Assembly (NCBI RefSeq): GCF_047237965.1
Contig: NZ_JBDFLX010000001.1
Coordinates: forward strand, 2,480,001 to 2,544,000
Length of the DNA: 64,000 bases
DNA from: Noviherbaspirillum_A sp047237965
GTDB lineage: Bacteria > Pseudomonadota > Gammaproteobacteria > Burkholderiales > Burkholderiaceae_D
Direction of reading: 5' to 3'
Each line of letters starts with the position of its first letter. Position 1 is the stretch's first letter. Below the pieces are notes generated by a model. It made no database searches. It saw only the letters and a list, made by a program, of their open reading frames with translations, and was not told the DNA's origin. Below are positions 52,538 through 62,499 of this stretch, piece by piece. The position numbers and the translations under genes were made by a program.

Positions 52538-53763
52538 GCGCGCAACACGACAGCATGTTTCCGATTCAAGACCACGTTGGCGCATGGGTGCCGCATGGCC
52601 GTTTCCGCATCGACGGCGCGGCTTGCGGCCCGCTGAAGGGCTTGCGGTTCGCGGTCAAGGACTTGTTCGACGTCGCTGGCCATCCGACTGGCGCCGGCAA
52701 CCCGGCCTGGCTGGAAAGCCATGACCATCCCGTGCGCAGCAGCCCGCTGGTCGAGCAGTTGCTGGCCGCCGGCGCAACGCTAGTCGGCAAGACCCTGACC
52801 GACGAGCTGGCCTACAGCATCAATGGCGACAACGCGCATTACGGCACGCCCGTCAACAGCGCCGCGCCGGATCGGGTGCCGGGCGGATCGTCTTCCGGTT
52901 CGGCGGCGGCGGTGGCGGCGCACCTGTGCGACTTCGCGCTCGGCACCGACACCGGCGGCTCCACGCGGGTGCCGGCCAGCTATTGCGGCGTCTGGGGCTT
53001 GCGCACGACGCATGGCCTGCTGTCGCGCGACGGCCTGGTGCCGCTGGCGCCCGGCTTCGACACGCCGACCTGGCTGGCGCACGACGCCGCCACCTTCCTC
53101 GAGGTGGCCCGGGTGCTGCTGCCGGCCGACTCCACGCAGTTCAGGCGCGTATTGCTGCTGGAAGATGCGCTGGCCCAGGCGGATGAAGCGTTCCAGGCGC
53201 CGGCGTTGCGGGTAGTCGACGCGCTGTCGCGTGGCCGTGCTGCGCTGCGCACCCTGGCCACCAGCGGCGGCGGCGCCGACCAGCTCGAAAACTGGCGCCA
53301 GACCTATATCACCGCGTCGGCATGGGAAGCGTGGCAAACCCACGGCGACTGGATCGCCGCGCATGAACCGCGTTTCAGCCCTGCCGTGGCGTCGCGTTTC
53401 GCCGCTGCCAGCGACATCAGCGCAGACACCGGGGCGCAGGCGTCAGCGCGCCAGGCCGCGATCCGCGCTTCGGTGCGTGCCCTGCTGGGCAACGATGGCG
53501 TCGCGGTGCTGCCGTCGGCGGCCAGCGTGGCGCCACGGCTGGATGCTTCCGGCGCCGAAGTCGACGCGGTGCGCGCCCGCACCTTCCGCATCACCTGCGT
53601 GGCTGGACTGGCAGGATTGCCGCAGGTAAGCTTGCCCTTCGTTTCCGCCGCCGGCCTGCCAGCCGGGATCTCGCTGCTCGGACCGGCCGGCAGCGACCTG
53701 GCGCTGGTGGAACTGGCGGTGTCGATATGGCAGCAGCTACAGGAGCCCGGCAGGCCATCATGA
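52534..53763 (+). CDS. Amidase signature family hydrolase
   Basis: The 409-residue protein contains the Ser-cisSer-Lys triad: Lys42 in FAVKDLFD, cis-Ser about 119 in GGSSSGSAAAVAAHL, and the nucleophile Ser143 in TDTGGSTRVPASYCG. It hydrolyses an amide to acid and ammonia. It is co-transcribed with the deacetylase-like gene (ATGA overlap) and the GntR gene (ATGA overlap), giving a compact catabolic operon. The length is shorter than GatA, so a role in tRNA amidation is unlikely. Confidence 0.92.
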   Translation: MSAQHDSMFPIQDHVGAWVPHGRFRIDGAACGPLKGLRFAVKDLFDVAGHPTGAGNPAWLESHDHPVRSSPLVEQLLAAGATLVGKTLTDELAYSINGDNAHYGTPVNSAAPDRVPGGSSSGSAAAVAAHLCDFALGTDTGGSTRVPASYCGVWGLRTTHGLLSRDGLVPLAPGFDTPTWLAHDAATFLEVARVLLPADSTQFRRVLLLEDALAQADEAFQAPALRVVDALSRGRAALRTLATSGGGADQLENWRQTYITASAWEAWQTHGDWIAAHEPRFSPAVASRFAAASDISADTGAQASARQAAIRASVRALLGNDGVAVLPSAASVAPRLDASGAEVDAVRARTFRITCVAGLAGLPQVSLPFVSAAGLPAGISLLGPAGSDLALVELAVSIWQQLQEPGRPS

Positions 53764-54491
53764 GCAAATCCCCACCCGAGATCGCCTCTCCGCTTCCGCG
53801 CCCGGACGAGCCTTCCGGCGCGTCCGATGCCATGGTGCGGCACATCTACCAGACCGTGTTCGAGCGCGTGATGAGCCAGCAGCTGGCGCCCGGCACCAAG
53901 CTGCCGGAGGCGGCCCTGTGCCAGCTGTTCAATGTCGGCCGCACCACGGTGCAGAAGGCGCTGCAGAAGCTGGCCCACGATCACATCGTCGAACTGCGGC
54001 CCAACCGTGGCGCGATCGTCGCCATGCCCACGCCGCAGGAGATGCACGAGATCTTCGAAGCGCGCCGCACGCTGGAGGCATCGATGCTGGTGCTGGCGGT
54101 CAGGCGCGCGACGAAGAAGGACATCGCGGCGCTGCGCCGGCACCTGAAGGAAGAGCATGCAGTGATGCATACCTGGAAGCAGACCGACTGGGCCAGGCTG
54201 GCCAGCAGCTTTCACCTGCGGGTGGCGGAACTGGCGCGCAATCCCATCCTGCATCGTTATCTGGCAGAGCTGCTGTCGCGCTGTTCGCTGATTGTGGCCC
54301 TGCATGAACCGGGCGGCCATGCCAGCTGCGAGCACGAAGAGCATGCGCGCGTCGTCGAATGCATCGCCAACGGCGACGAAGCCGGCGCGGTGCAGGCCAT
54401 GGAAGAACACCTGCAGGAACTGGAGCAACGCATCCGGCTGGTGGCGCAGCAGCCTGGCAACAGCCTGGCGCGGATGTTGGGAGTGGAATAA
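53760..54491 (+). CDS. GntR family regulator, FadR/FCD subfamily
   Basis: The 243-residue protein has an N-terminal winged helix (LPEAALCQLFNVGRTTVQKA, then HIVELRPNRGAIVAMPT) and a C-terminal FCD all-helical effector domain (EMHEIFEARRTLEASMLVLA, HEEHARVVECIANGDEAGAV). FCD regulators usually bind a small carboxylate with a metal ion. Its overlap with the amidase stop indicates it controls this operon and perhaps the divergent Liv transporter. The start at 53760 overlaps as ATGA. Confidence 0.92.
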   Translation: MSKSPPEIASPLPRPDEPSGASDAMVRHIYQTVFERVMSQQLAPGTKLPEAALCQLFNVGRTTVQKALQKLAHDHIVELRPNRGAIVAMPTPQEMHEIFEARRTLEASMLVLAVRRATKKDIAALRRHLKEEHAVMHTWKQTDWARLASSFHLRVAELARNPILHRYLAELLSRCSLIVALHEPGGHASCEHEEHARVVECIANGDEAGAVQAMEEHLQELEQRIRLVAQQPGNSLARMLGVE

Positions 54492-54664
54492 CGATGGAAT
54501 AGCTTGAGTCGCATGCGCATACGGCAGGGACGTTTCGTTGCAATGGCCGTTCGAATTTGCCGCAGCGTGGCATCAGGACAGAATGGTGCTTCACCATGGG
54601 TCGATGGGACAGTGGCCGGGGATGCGATCCGGGTTTACGTTGTGTGATGTGGCGGGGGCGAGGA
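54492..54664. other. Short gap between the GntR gene and repeat element B
   Basis: About 170 bp with no gene or clear terminator. Confidence 0.5.
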
Positions 54665-54706
<42 letters not shown>

Positions 54707-54707
54707 T

Positions 54708-54738
<31 letters not shown>

Positions 54739-55211
54739 TTCTGCTTTTGAAGTTGCCGTTGCTTTTTAATCCCGTTGAGCGCGCCGTGACGTCGGTGCGT
54801 GGAGCGGGAAAAGGTGCGGCGTCTGTCTGAGTCAAGCGCAGCTTGGCGAGTTTAGCCGCGCCCCGCTCCATGCATCGACGGCACGGGGACCCTCGCGCAG
54901 CGAGGGCGCGATCACCGGGTCGCCTTTTCTTGCCTACTTCTTTTGGCGAAGCAAAAGAAGTAGGTCGCCTGCCGGGGCGAACTCCCGGCCTGGTCATGAC
55001 GATAGTGTGATCGTGTTGCTTCACCCGGCGTAAAGACGTCACTGCGAAGCAGCAGTTGCTTTTGAAGTTTGAAGTTGAAGTTTCAATACGAACATCAACA
55101 ACAACACCGACAGTGCTGCCCGTGCCTTGCTGGGTGACGCAAAGCGGCTGCACTGCCGTGGAGACAAGCCGGGAATCCGTCCCGGCGGCCGGGTCACTTT
55201 TTTTGCTTCGC

Positions 55212-56478
55212 TGTATAGACCGGGGACATAGGTTACACATGTGCCGGGACATGGGTAACAGATTTAATCGTGCTTTTCGGCATTGCGCAAGTCGATTTGG
55301 CCAAATCGCTGATGCGCAAAGTACAGGTCATAAATGCCGTCCTGGCCTGACAGGGCGCGGGCCGCAATACGATGCCTGTGCAAGGCGCTGGAGACGCGAA
55401 AGCTGCGCTTGTGGAACTTCACATGCCCGTTCCACCCGACGGTCTCCACCAGGTCTTCCTGCGGATAAACAATCTCTGGCAATCGCTCGGGATAGGCCAG
55501 ACGGCTTTGCCGGAACCGGGTTACCGGCGTGGCCATGCCGATGGCTTCATGCGGCCGCTCGTTGTTGTAGATCATTCGCCAGCGGTCGAATGCGTTCTGG
55601 ACCTCCTCAAGGTCAACGAAGTGACGCCCGTGCAGCACATCTGCCTTGAGCGTGCGATGGAAACGTTCGTCCTTGCCATTGGTCTGTGGATGAGCCGGAC
55701 GACTGTGACTGATGCGAATGCCCAGCTGAATCAACCAGATGGTGAGCTTGGTGATGCCATGCTCGTGCTGCGACGGACTGCCCCATGGAGAACCGTTGTC
55801 AGCGTTGATCCGTACTGGCATGCCGTGATGGCGAAAGGCAGTTTCCAGAGCTGCCTGCACAGTGGCAGTGTCCGGGTTCAGGCAAGCCTGCAGGACGATG
55901 TTGTAGCGTGAATGATCATCCAGCACGGTCAGTGGATGACACGTGGCCTGGCCGGTCTGGAAATGGCCCTTGAAGTCGATCTGCCAGAGATCATTGGGCT
56001 GGGCATGCTCGAAGCGCTGCCAGGCGGTGCTGTTTGCGCTTGCCTTTTCTGAGATCAAGCCATGTCGATGCAGAATCCGGGTAATGGTGCTGGGGGTTGG
56101 CACCTGGATGTGACCCTGATTGAGCAGGCTGCGATGAATCTTGCGGCCGCCCCAGGTGGGGTGTTTCAGACGCACCTTCACTACCAGCTCTTCGTTTGCC
56201 TGGCTGGTACGCAGTGGCGTATTGCAGGGTCTGCGCGAGCAGTCCTGCAGGCCAGCAGGGCCCTGCGTCATGCTGCGTTCACGCCATTTGTATCCTGTCT
56301 TGCGACTGATTCCAAAACGCGTGCATAGGGCACTGAAGTTCACGCCATCCTGCTGCGCTAGCGCCGTAAATTCTTGTCGAAGGGTCATCATGTCAACGTC
56401 TTTCCAGGGCATGGTTAGAGAATCCTTTGGCTTGATATGGAATACGCCAAAGTGTTACCCATGTCCCCGGTCTATACA
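55212..56478 (-). mobile_element. IS481-family insertion sequence, copy 2 (1267 bp)
   Basis: The same element as copy 1 in reverse orientation, with ends TGTATAGACC...GGTCTATACA and target duplication CTTCGC (55206-55211 and 56479-56484), the complement of the copy 1 target. It is 23 bp shorter than copy 1 because one of two 15-bp direct repeats and its 8-bp spacer are missing upstream of the transposase gene. Confidence 0.92.
55264..56412 (-). CDS. IS481-family transposase, copy 2
   Basis: A 382-residue intact DDE transposase, identical to copy 1 except Asn for Asp near the C-terminus (LRNAEKHD). A few further base changes are silent here, as judged from differences in overlapping frames. 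Catalytic motifs DFKGHF, NADNGSPWG and KDERFHRTLK are intact. The upstream terminal repeat is shortened, which may change its promoter or transposase binding. Confidence 0.95.
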   Translation of the reverse strand: MPWKDVDMMTLRQEFTALAQQDGVNFSALCTRFGISRKTGYKWRERSMTQGPAGLQDCSRRPCNTPLRTSQANEELVVKVRLKHPTWGGRKIHRSLLNQGHIQVPTPSTITRILHRHGLISEKASANSTAWQRFEHAQPNDLWQIDFKGHFQTGQATCHPLTVLDDHSRYNIVLQACLNPDTATVQAALETAFRHHGMPVRINADNGSPWGSPSQHEHGITKLTIWLIQLGIRISHSRPAHPQTNGKDERFHRTLKADVLHGRHFVDLEEVQNAFDRWRMIYNNERPHEAIGMATPVTRFRQSRLAYPERLPEIVYPQEDLVETVGWNGHVKFHKRSFRVSSALHRHRIAARALSGQDGIYDLYFAHQRFGQIDLRNAEKHD

Positions 56479-56792
56479 CTTCGCCAAAAAAAGTAACCAA
56501 AAAAAGGCGACCCGGTGATCGCGCCCCGCTAGCGCGGGGTGCCCGTGCCAGCGGTACCCGGAGCGGGGCGCGGCTAAACTCGCCAAGCTGCGCTTGACTC
56601 AGACAGACGCCGCACCTTTTCCCGCTCCGGGCACCGCTGACACGGCGCGCTCAACGGGACTTCACGGCAACTGCAAAAACAACGGCCACTTCAACGTCAA
56701 CGTCAACGTCAACGTCAACGTCAAAAGCAACCGCAACTGTCGCTGCGCGTACGTCAAAAGCAACTGCAGCTGCAAGTTTGCTTCACCGTGCC

Positions 56793-57236
56793 TCAATGCC
56801 CGCCGCACCCATGTCCATGCCCGCCCGCCTTGGCCGGCGCCATCGCCAAGTCACGCCCCGCCTCGCGCCCATGCCCGGCCGCATCCAGCCGCGCCAGGTA
56901 GTCTTCCCACAGTTCGGCCTGGTTATTGCCCAGCCAGTACAGGTATTCCCAGGAATACATGCCGGTGTTGTGGCCATCGTCGAAATGCGGCTGCACCGCG
57001 TAATTGCCGACCGGCTCCAGCGCGGTCAGGTCCACGTTGCGCTTGCCGGTCTGCAGGGTTTCCTGGCCGGGGCCGTGGCCGCGCACTTCGGCCGAGGGCG
57101 AATACACCCGCAGCAGTTCAAAGGGCAGCGAAAATTTCGCGCCATCGTCAAAGGCAATATCGAGCAGGCGCGACTGCCTGCGCACCGCGAGTTCGGTCGG
57201 CGTTGGCGCCGGTGGTGTCTGTTTCGAGCCAGCCAT
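56793..57236 (-). CDS. DUF971 (gamma-butyrobetaine hydroxylase N-domain-like) protein
   Basis: The 147-residue protein has the DUF971 pattern: LDIAFDDGAKFSLPFELLRV, YSPSAEVRGHGPGQE, NVDLTALEPVGNYAVQPHFD, DDGHNTGMYSWEYLYWLG. The C-terminus is rich in Gly and His (GGHGHGCGGH), possibly metal-binding. In many beta-proteobacteria this gene lies beside ubiE; here it follows the HIT gene by 16 bp. Its function is unknown; links to iron-sulfur handling are suggested for the fold. Confidence 0.88.
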   Translation of the reverse strand: MAGSKQTPPAPTPTELAVRRQSRLLDIAFDDGAKFSLPFELLRVYSPSAEVRGHGPGQETLQTGKRNVDLTALEPVGNYAVQPHFDDGHNTGMYSWEYLYWLGNNQAELWEDYLARLDAAGHGREAGRDLAMAPAKAGGHGHGCGGH

Positions 57237-57252
57237 GTTGTCAGTCTCCAGA

Positions 57253-57678
57253 TTATTGTGCGGTCTGCCGCGCCAGCGCATCGCGCAGCGCGGCCAATTG
57301 CGCGGTGCGCGCTGCCAGCGTGGCGGCGTCGGTGGCGCGCTGCGCACTGGCCCACACCGGCGAAGGGAAATGCGCATCGTCGGCAAAGCGCGGTATCACA
57401 TGCCAGTGCAGGTGCGGCGTCATGTTGCCCAGGCTGGCCAGGTTGATCTTGTCCGGATTCATTACCTCGCGCAGCGCGGTCTCGACCTTCATCACCATCT
57501 GCATCATTGCGCTGCGCTCGGTCGGCGCGAGATCGGTCATTTCCTTTACATGCGTCTGCCAGATCACCCGGCAAAAGCCGGGATACTGCGCATCGTCGAC
57601 CAGCACCACACGCAACTGGTGATCGCGGTACAGCTCCTCGCCGCCGCTGCCCTCGCACAGCTCGCAGGCCGCCGTCAT
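57253..57678 (-). CDS. HIT family nucleotide-binding hydrolase
   Basis: The 141-residue protein ends its core with the histidine triad HLHWHVIPR (His89, His91, His93), preceded by DKINLASLGNMTPH. An N-terminal CELCEG could bind metal. HIT proteins hydrolyse or transfer nucleotides such as AMP-NH2 or dinucleotide polyphosphates. It overlaps the giant dehydrogenase stop by 4 bp and lies 16 bp before DUF971, so the three form one operon. Confidence 0.93.
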   Translation of the reverse strand: MTAACELCEGSGGEELYRDHQLRVVLVDDAQYPGFCRVIWQTHVKEMTDLAPTERSAMMQMVMKVETALREVMNPDKINLASLGNMTPHLHWHVIPRFADDAHFPSPVWASAQRATDAATLAARTAQLAALRDALARQTAQ

Positions 57679-60600
57679 ACCAGCACCCGCTCGATGCCGC
57701 CGCTGTTGGCGCGGCCGACATAGTCTTCCAGCCAGGACGGTCCCAGCAGGTGGCGCGCCATCTCGACCACGATGTAGTCGGCGGTGGTGCCGGAGTCTTC
57801 GTTGTAGCGCGACAGGCCCTGCAGGCAGGACGGGCAGGACGTCAGCACCTTGACGTCGCCGGCGAAACCATCGGCCCGTACCTTGGCCACGCCCTTCTCC
57901 ATCTCGGTTTCCTTCCTGAAGCGGATCTGGGTCGAGATGTCCGGCCGCGACACGGCCAGCGTGCCGGACTCGCCGCAGCAGCGATCGTTCTTCTCGATCT
58001 TCTGCGCGTCGACCGTCGTGATCAGGGAATTGACGGTTTTGAGCGGGTCCTGCAGCTTCATCGGCGTATGGCAGGGGTCGTGGTACATGTAGCGCACGCC
58101 ATTGACGCCTTCGAGCTTGACGCCCTTCTCCATCAGGTATTCATGAATGTCGACGATGCGGCAGCCGGGGAAGATCTTCTCGAATTCATAACCCTGCAAC
58201 TGGTCGTAGCAGGTGCCGCAGGACACGATCACGGTCTTGATGTCGAGATAGTTCAGCGTGTTGGCCATGCGGTGGAACAGCACCCGGTTGTCGGTGATGA
58301 TCTTTTCCGCCTTGTCGTAATTGCCCGAGCCGCGCTGCGGATAGCCGCAGCACAGATAGCCCGGCGGCAGCACGGTCTGCACGCCGACGTTCCACAGCAT
58401 CGCCTGCGTTGCCAGCCCCACCTGCGAGAACAGCCGCTCCGAGCCGCAGCCGGGGAAGTAGAACACGGCCTCGGTATCGGCGCTAGTGGTCTTGGGGTCG
58501 CGGATGATGGGGACGATCTTGTCGTCCTCGATATCGAGCAGCGCCCGCGCGGTCTTCTTGGGCAGGTTGCCCGGCATCTTCTTGTTGATGAAGTGGATCA
58601 CCTGCTCGCGCACCGGCGGCTTGCCGTGGGTGGCCGGCGGCGCCTTGGTCTGCTTCTTCGCCAGCTTCTTCAGCACCTCGTTGCCCATGCGCTGGGCCTT
58701 GTAGCCCCAGCCCATCATCACCTGCCGGGTGGCGTTGATGGTGGCCGGGTCGGTGGCGTTCAGGAAGAACATCGAGGCCGCGGTGCCGGGGTTGAAGGAT
58801 TTCTTGTCCATCTTGCGCAGCAGGTTGCGCATGTTCATCGACACGTCGCCAAAGTCGATGTTGACCGGGCAAGGCGTGACGCACTTGTGGCATACCGTGC
58901 AGTGGTCGGCCACGTCCTCGAATTCTTCCCAGTGCTTGATCGACACGCCGCGCCGGGTCTGCTCCTCGTACAGGAAGGCTTCCACCAGCAGCGAGGTGGC
59001 GAGGATCTTGTTGCGCGGCGAGTACAGCAGGTTGGCGCGCGGCACATGGGTGGCGCACACCGGTTTGCACTTGCCGCAGCGCAGGCAGTCCTTCACGCTG
59101 TTGGCGATGGCGCCGATGTCGCTCTGCTGCATGATCAGCGACTCATGGCCCATCAGGCCAAACGACGGCGTGTAGGCATTGCGCAGGTCCGAATGCATGT
59201 TCGGGTCGTTCAGCAGCTTGCCCTTGTTGAAGCGGCCTTCCGGATCGACCCGGTGCTTGTACTCGCGGAATTCGACGATCTCGTCCTCGGTCAGGAATTC
59301 CAGCTTGGTGATGCCGATGCCATGCTCGCCGGAGATCACGCCGTTGAGCGAGCGCGCCAGCGTCATGATGCGCGCCACCGCCGCATGGGCGTCCTGCAGC
59401 ATCTCGTAGTGGTCGGAGTTGACCGGCAGGTTGGTATGCACGTTGCCGTCGCCGGCATGCATGTGCAGCGCGACGAACACGCGGCCGCGCAGCACCTTCT
59501 TGTGGATCGCGGTGGATTCTTCCAGGATGGGCTTGAAGGCGCCGCCATTGAATATCTGGCGCAGGCCGGCGCGCACTTCACTCTTCCACGACACCCGCAC
59601 CGTGCGGTCCTGGGTGACGTCGAAGACGGTCGCCTCCGGCTGCTGCGCCAGGCGCTCGTCGAAGGCGGCAGACAGCTTGTCCAGGCCCAGCACCGCGAGG
59701 TCGGCCCTGGCCGCGGCCAGCGGCTTGTCCATATTGGCCAGCAGGTAGGTCCAGCGCGCATGCACGCCGGCCAGCAACTGCTCGGCCTGGCTGACCCGGT
59801 CTTCCAGCAGCTCGGCCGGCGGAATGCCGCTGCCTTCGGCATCGTCGCTCTTGCCCAGCGGCAGGTTGCCCCTGGCGAAGAAGGCGCGCAGTTCATCGAC
59901 CAGCTGCAGCTTGTTCTTGATCGACAGCTCGATGTTGATGCGCTCGATGCCGTCGGTGTACTCGCCCATGCGGTTCAGCGGGATCACCACGTCCTCGTTG
60001 ATCTTGAAGGCGTTGGTGTGCTTGGCAATGGCCGCGGTGCGGGCGCGGTCGAGCCAGAATTTCTTGCGGGTTTCCGGGCTCACCGCGACAAAGCCCTCGC
60101 CGACGCGGGTATTGGCGATGCGGACCACTTCCGAGGCGGCGCGCGCCACCGCGTCTTCGTCGTCGCCGACGATGTCGCCGAACAGCGCCATCTTGGGCAG
60201 CACGCCGCGCTTGGACTTGGTGGCATAGCCGACCGCACGCAGATAGCGCTCGTCCAGGTGCTCCAGGCCAGCCAGGATGGCGCCGCCCTTGGCGGTCTCG
60301 CCGTCGAGGTAGTTCTTGATCTCGACGATCGATGGGATCGCGTCGCGCGCCTGCCCGAAGAATTCCAGGCAGACGGTGCGGGCATGTTTCGGCATGCGAT
60401 GCAGAATCCAGCGCGCCGACGTGATCAGGCCGTCGCAGCCTTCCTTCTGGATGCCGGGCAGGCCGGAGAGGAACTTGTCGGTCACGTCCTTGCCCAGGCC
60501 TTCCTTGCGGAACACCTTGCCCGCCACTTCGATCACTTCCGAGCGGAACGGCTGGTTGCTGCGGCCGCGCGCCGCCGGCTTGGTCCATTCCAGCCGGAAC

Positions 60601-61676
60601 TTGACCACCGGCGCGTCGTGGATCTTGCCGAGGTTGTGCTCCAGGCGGGTCACTTCCAGCCAGTCGCCGTTCGGGTCCACCATGCGCCAGCTCGCCAAGT
60701 TGTCCAGCGCGGTGCCCCACAGCACGGCCTTCTTGCCGCCGGCGTTCATCGCGATGTTGCCGCCGATGCAGGACGCCTCGGCCGAGGTCGGGTCGACCGC
60801 GAACACCAGGCCGGCCTTGTCGGCCGCGTCGGACACCCGCTTGGTGACCACGCCGGCGCCGGTGTAGATGGTGGCGTACTCGCGGTCCACGCCGGGCAAG
60901 GTCATCATTTCGACTTCGCCCAGCTGCTCCAGCTTCTCGGTGTTGATCACCGCCGACATTGGCGTCAGCGGAATCGCGCCGCCGGTGTAGCCGGTGCCGC
61001 CTCCGCGCGGGATGATGGTCAGTCCCAGTTCGATGCAGCCCTTGACCAGGCCGGCCATTTCCTCTTCGCTGTCGGGCGTCAACACCAGGAACGGGTATTC
61101 CACGCGCCAGTCGGTGGCGTCGGTGACATGCGACACCCGCGACAAACCGTCGAACTTGATGTTGTCCTTTTCGGTGTAGCGGCCCAGCACCTTCACCGCG
61201 CGCTTGCGCAGGTCGTAGGTCTGGCGGAATTCCTCGCCGAAGTCGGCCACGGCCTTGCGCGCCGCTTTCAGCAGGATTTCGACGCTGTCGCTGCGCTGCT
61301 GCGCATCCATCTCGGCGCCGTCGCTGCCGTCGCTGCCGTCGGCAGCGAGGCGGCGCTTGTCGACTTCGCCCAGCCTGTGATTCAAGGCGTCGATCAGGGC
61401 CTGGCGCCGTTTCGGATTGTCCAGCAGGTCGTCCTGGAGGTAGGGATTGCGCCGCACCACCCAGATGTCGCCCAGCACTTCGTAGAGCATGCGCGCCGAA
61501 CGGCCGGTCTGGCGCGCGCCGCGCAGCGCGTCCAGCAGGCGCCAGGACTCTTCCCCCAGCAGCCGGATCACGATTTCGCGGTCGGAAAACGAGGTGTAGT
61601 TATAGGGAATTTCGCGCAGCCGGGTCGGAGCCGGCACGTCGGACAATAAAGCCTGGATTTGAGCTGGAGCGTTCAT
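57675..61676 (-). CDS. Giant FAD-linked oxidase/Fe-S protein with DUF3683 N-terminus (D-2-hydroxy-acid dehydrogenase type)
   Basis: The 1333-residue protein has an N-terminal DUF3683 region (REIPYNYTSFSDREIVIRLL), a PCMH-type FAD domain (IPRGGGTGYTGGAIPLTP, DPTSAEASCIGGNIAMNAGG), an FAD-oxidase C domain (VFVALHMHAGDGNVHTNLPV, VISGEHGIGITKLEFL), two 4Fe-4S ferredoxin motifs (CLRCGKCKPVC, CTVCHKCVTPCPV) and a Cys-rich CCG region (CCGYPQRGSGNY, CCGESGT). It likely oxidises a 2-hydroxy acid such as D-lactate or 2-hydroxyglutarate and passes electrons to quinone. The start is the internal ATG at 61676. Confidence 0.93.
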   Translation of the reverse strand: MNAPAQIQALLSDVPAPTRLREIPYNYTSFSDREIVIRLLGEESWRLLDALRGARQTGRSARMLYEVLGDIWVVRRNPYLQDDLLDNPKRRQALIDALNHRLGEVDKRRLAADGSDGSDGAEMDAQQRSDSVEILLKAARKAVADFGEEFRQTYDLRKRAVKVLGRYTEKDNIKFDGLSRVSHVTDATDWRVEYPFLVLTPDSEEEMAGLVKGCIELGLTIIPRGGGTGYTGGAIPLTPMSAVINTEKLEQLGEVEMMTLPGVDREYATIYTGAGVVTKRVSDAADKAGLVFAVDPTSAEASCIGGNIAMNAGGKKAVLWGTALDNLASWRMVDPNGDWLEVTRLEHNLGKIHDAPVVKFRLEWTKPAARGRSNQPFRSEVIEVAGKVFRKEGLGKDVTDKFLSGLPGIQKEGCDGLITSARWILHRMPKHARTVCLEFFGQARDAIPSIVEIKNYLDGETAKGGAILAGLEHLDERYLRAVGYATKSKRGVLPKMALFGDIVGDDEDAVARAASEVVRIANTRVGEGFVAVSPETRKKFWLDRARTAAIAKHTNAFKINEDVVIPLNRMGEYTDGIERINIELSIKNKLQLVDELRAFFARGNLPLGKSDDAEGSGIPPAELLEDRVSQAEQLLAGVHARWTYLLANMDKPLAAARADLAVLGLDKLSAAFDERLAQQPEATVFDVTQDRTVRVSWKSEVRAGLRQIFNGGAFKPILEESTAIHKKVLRGRVFVALHMHAGDGNVHTNLPVNSDHYEMLQDAHAAVARIMTLARSLNGVISGEHGIGITKLEFLTEDEIVEFREYKHRVDPEGRFNKGKLLNDPNMHSDLRNAYTPSFGLMGHESLIMQQSDIGAIANSVKDCLRCGKCKPVCATHVPRANLLYSPRNKILATSLLVEAFLYEEQTRRGVSIKHWEEFEDVADHCTVCHKCVTPCPVNIDFGDVSMNMRNLLRKMDKKSFNPGTAASMFFLNATDPATINATRQVMMGWGYKAQRMGNEVLKKLAKKQTKAPPATHGKPPVREQVIHFINKKMPGNLPKKTARALLDIEDDKIVPIIRDPKTTSADTEAVFYFPGCGSERLFSQVGLATQAMLWNVGVQTVLPPGYLCCGYPQRGSGNYDKAEKIITDNRVLFHRMANTLNYLDIKTVIVSCGTCYDQLQGYEFEKIFPGCRIVDIHEYLMEKGVKLEGVNGVRYMYHDPCHTPMKLQDPLKTVNSLITTVDAQKIEKNDRCCGESGTLAVSRPDISTQIRFRKETEMEKGVAKVRADGFAGDVKVLTSCPSCLQGLSRYNEDSGTTADYIVVEMARHLLGPSWLEDYVGRANSGGIERVLV

Positions 61677-61811
61677 CAGAGGGGAATTGAGGAGGGACTG
61701 ACGCCAAACGCGCATTCTAGCGTATTGCGTCGCATCAGGCTGAGGGCATCGCCATTCGGAAACCGCCCCGATTCGCCCCTTCCGCCGGTCAGCGTGACAG
61801 TGCGAAAACGA

Positions 61812-62300
61812 TCAGAACAATTCCGCGATGCGCCGCCAGAAACCGTCGGGCACATACAGCAGCGCGGCCGTCATCATGAAATAACGCAGGAACTTGCCGA
61901 TGGCCATGTAGCCCACGCTGGGCCAGAACGGCAGGCGCAGCCAGCCGGCCACGGTGCAGATCGGGTCGCCCACGCCGGGCAGCCAGGACAGGAGCAGGGT
62001 CTTGGCGCCATAGCGCTCCAGCCAGTGAAACCAGCGGGTCTTGCGCTCATGGGCAAATACCTGCTTGGCGCCATAGCCCAGCGCGTAGTTGAGCATGCCG
62101 CCCAGCGTGTTGCCGACTGTGCCGACCAGGATCGCCGGCCAGAACATGGCGGCATTGGCCTTGACCACCGCGAACACCGCTGGTTCCGAGCCCAGCGGCA
62201 CCAGGGTGGCCGACACGAGGCTGATGAAAAACACCGAGGTCAGGCCCACGGCCGGCGCGGCCAGGACGTTGAGCAGCCATTCGATTGCGGAAAGTATCAT
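61812..62300 (-). CDS. YqaA/DedA-like (VTT-domain) membrane protein
   Basis: The 162-residue protein has about four membrane helices with the YqaA pattern SVFFISLVSATLVPLGSEPA, ILVGTVGNTLGGMLNYALGY, LLLSWLPGVGDPICTVAGWL and YMAIGKFLRYFMMTAALLYV. This SNARE-associated/VTT family includes scramblase-like proteins; the exact role is unknown. The ATG at 62300 is chosen over an upstream hydrophilic extension. Confidence 0.9.
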   Translation of the reverse strand: MILSAIEWLLNVLAAPAVGLTSVFFISLVSATLVPLGSEPAVFAVVKANAAMFWPAILVGTVGNTLGGMLNYALGYGAKQVFAHERKTRWFHWLERYGAKTLLLSWLPGVGDPICTVAGWLRLPFWPSVGYMAIGKFLRYFMMTAALLYVPDGFWRRIAELF

Positions 62301-62499
62301 GCGAAGTCGGACCCGCCTTTTTGGTTGAACTGGTGATCCATGCGGCTCCGGCCTGTGCCGGGGAACGGGTTCCGCCGAGGGGCGTCCATTATAATGTGTT
62401 GCCAAGCCGCATGCGCAGAGCCTGCCATGGATCTACGCATGCCTGCCCCGCCCGCGCGCCGCCACGGCGCACAGCAATTGCCTCATCAGCCAGGAAGCC

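Noticed and set aside
57507..61649. Open frame of about 1380 codons on the plus strand
   Set aside because: Antisense shadow of the FAD/Fe-S dehydrogenase, without start signals or recognisable motifs.
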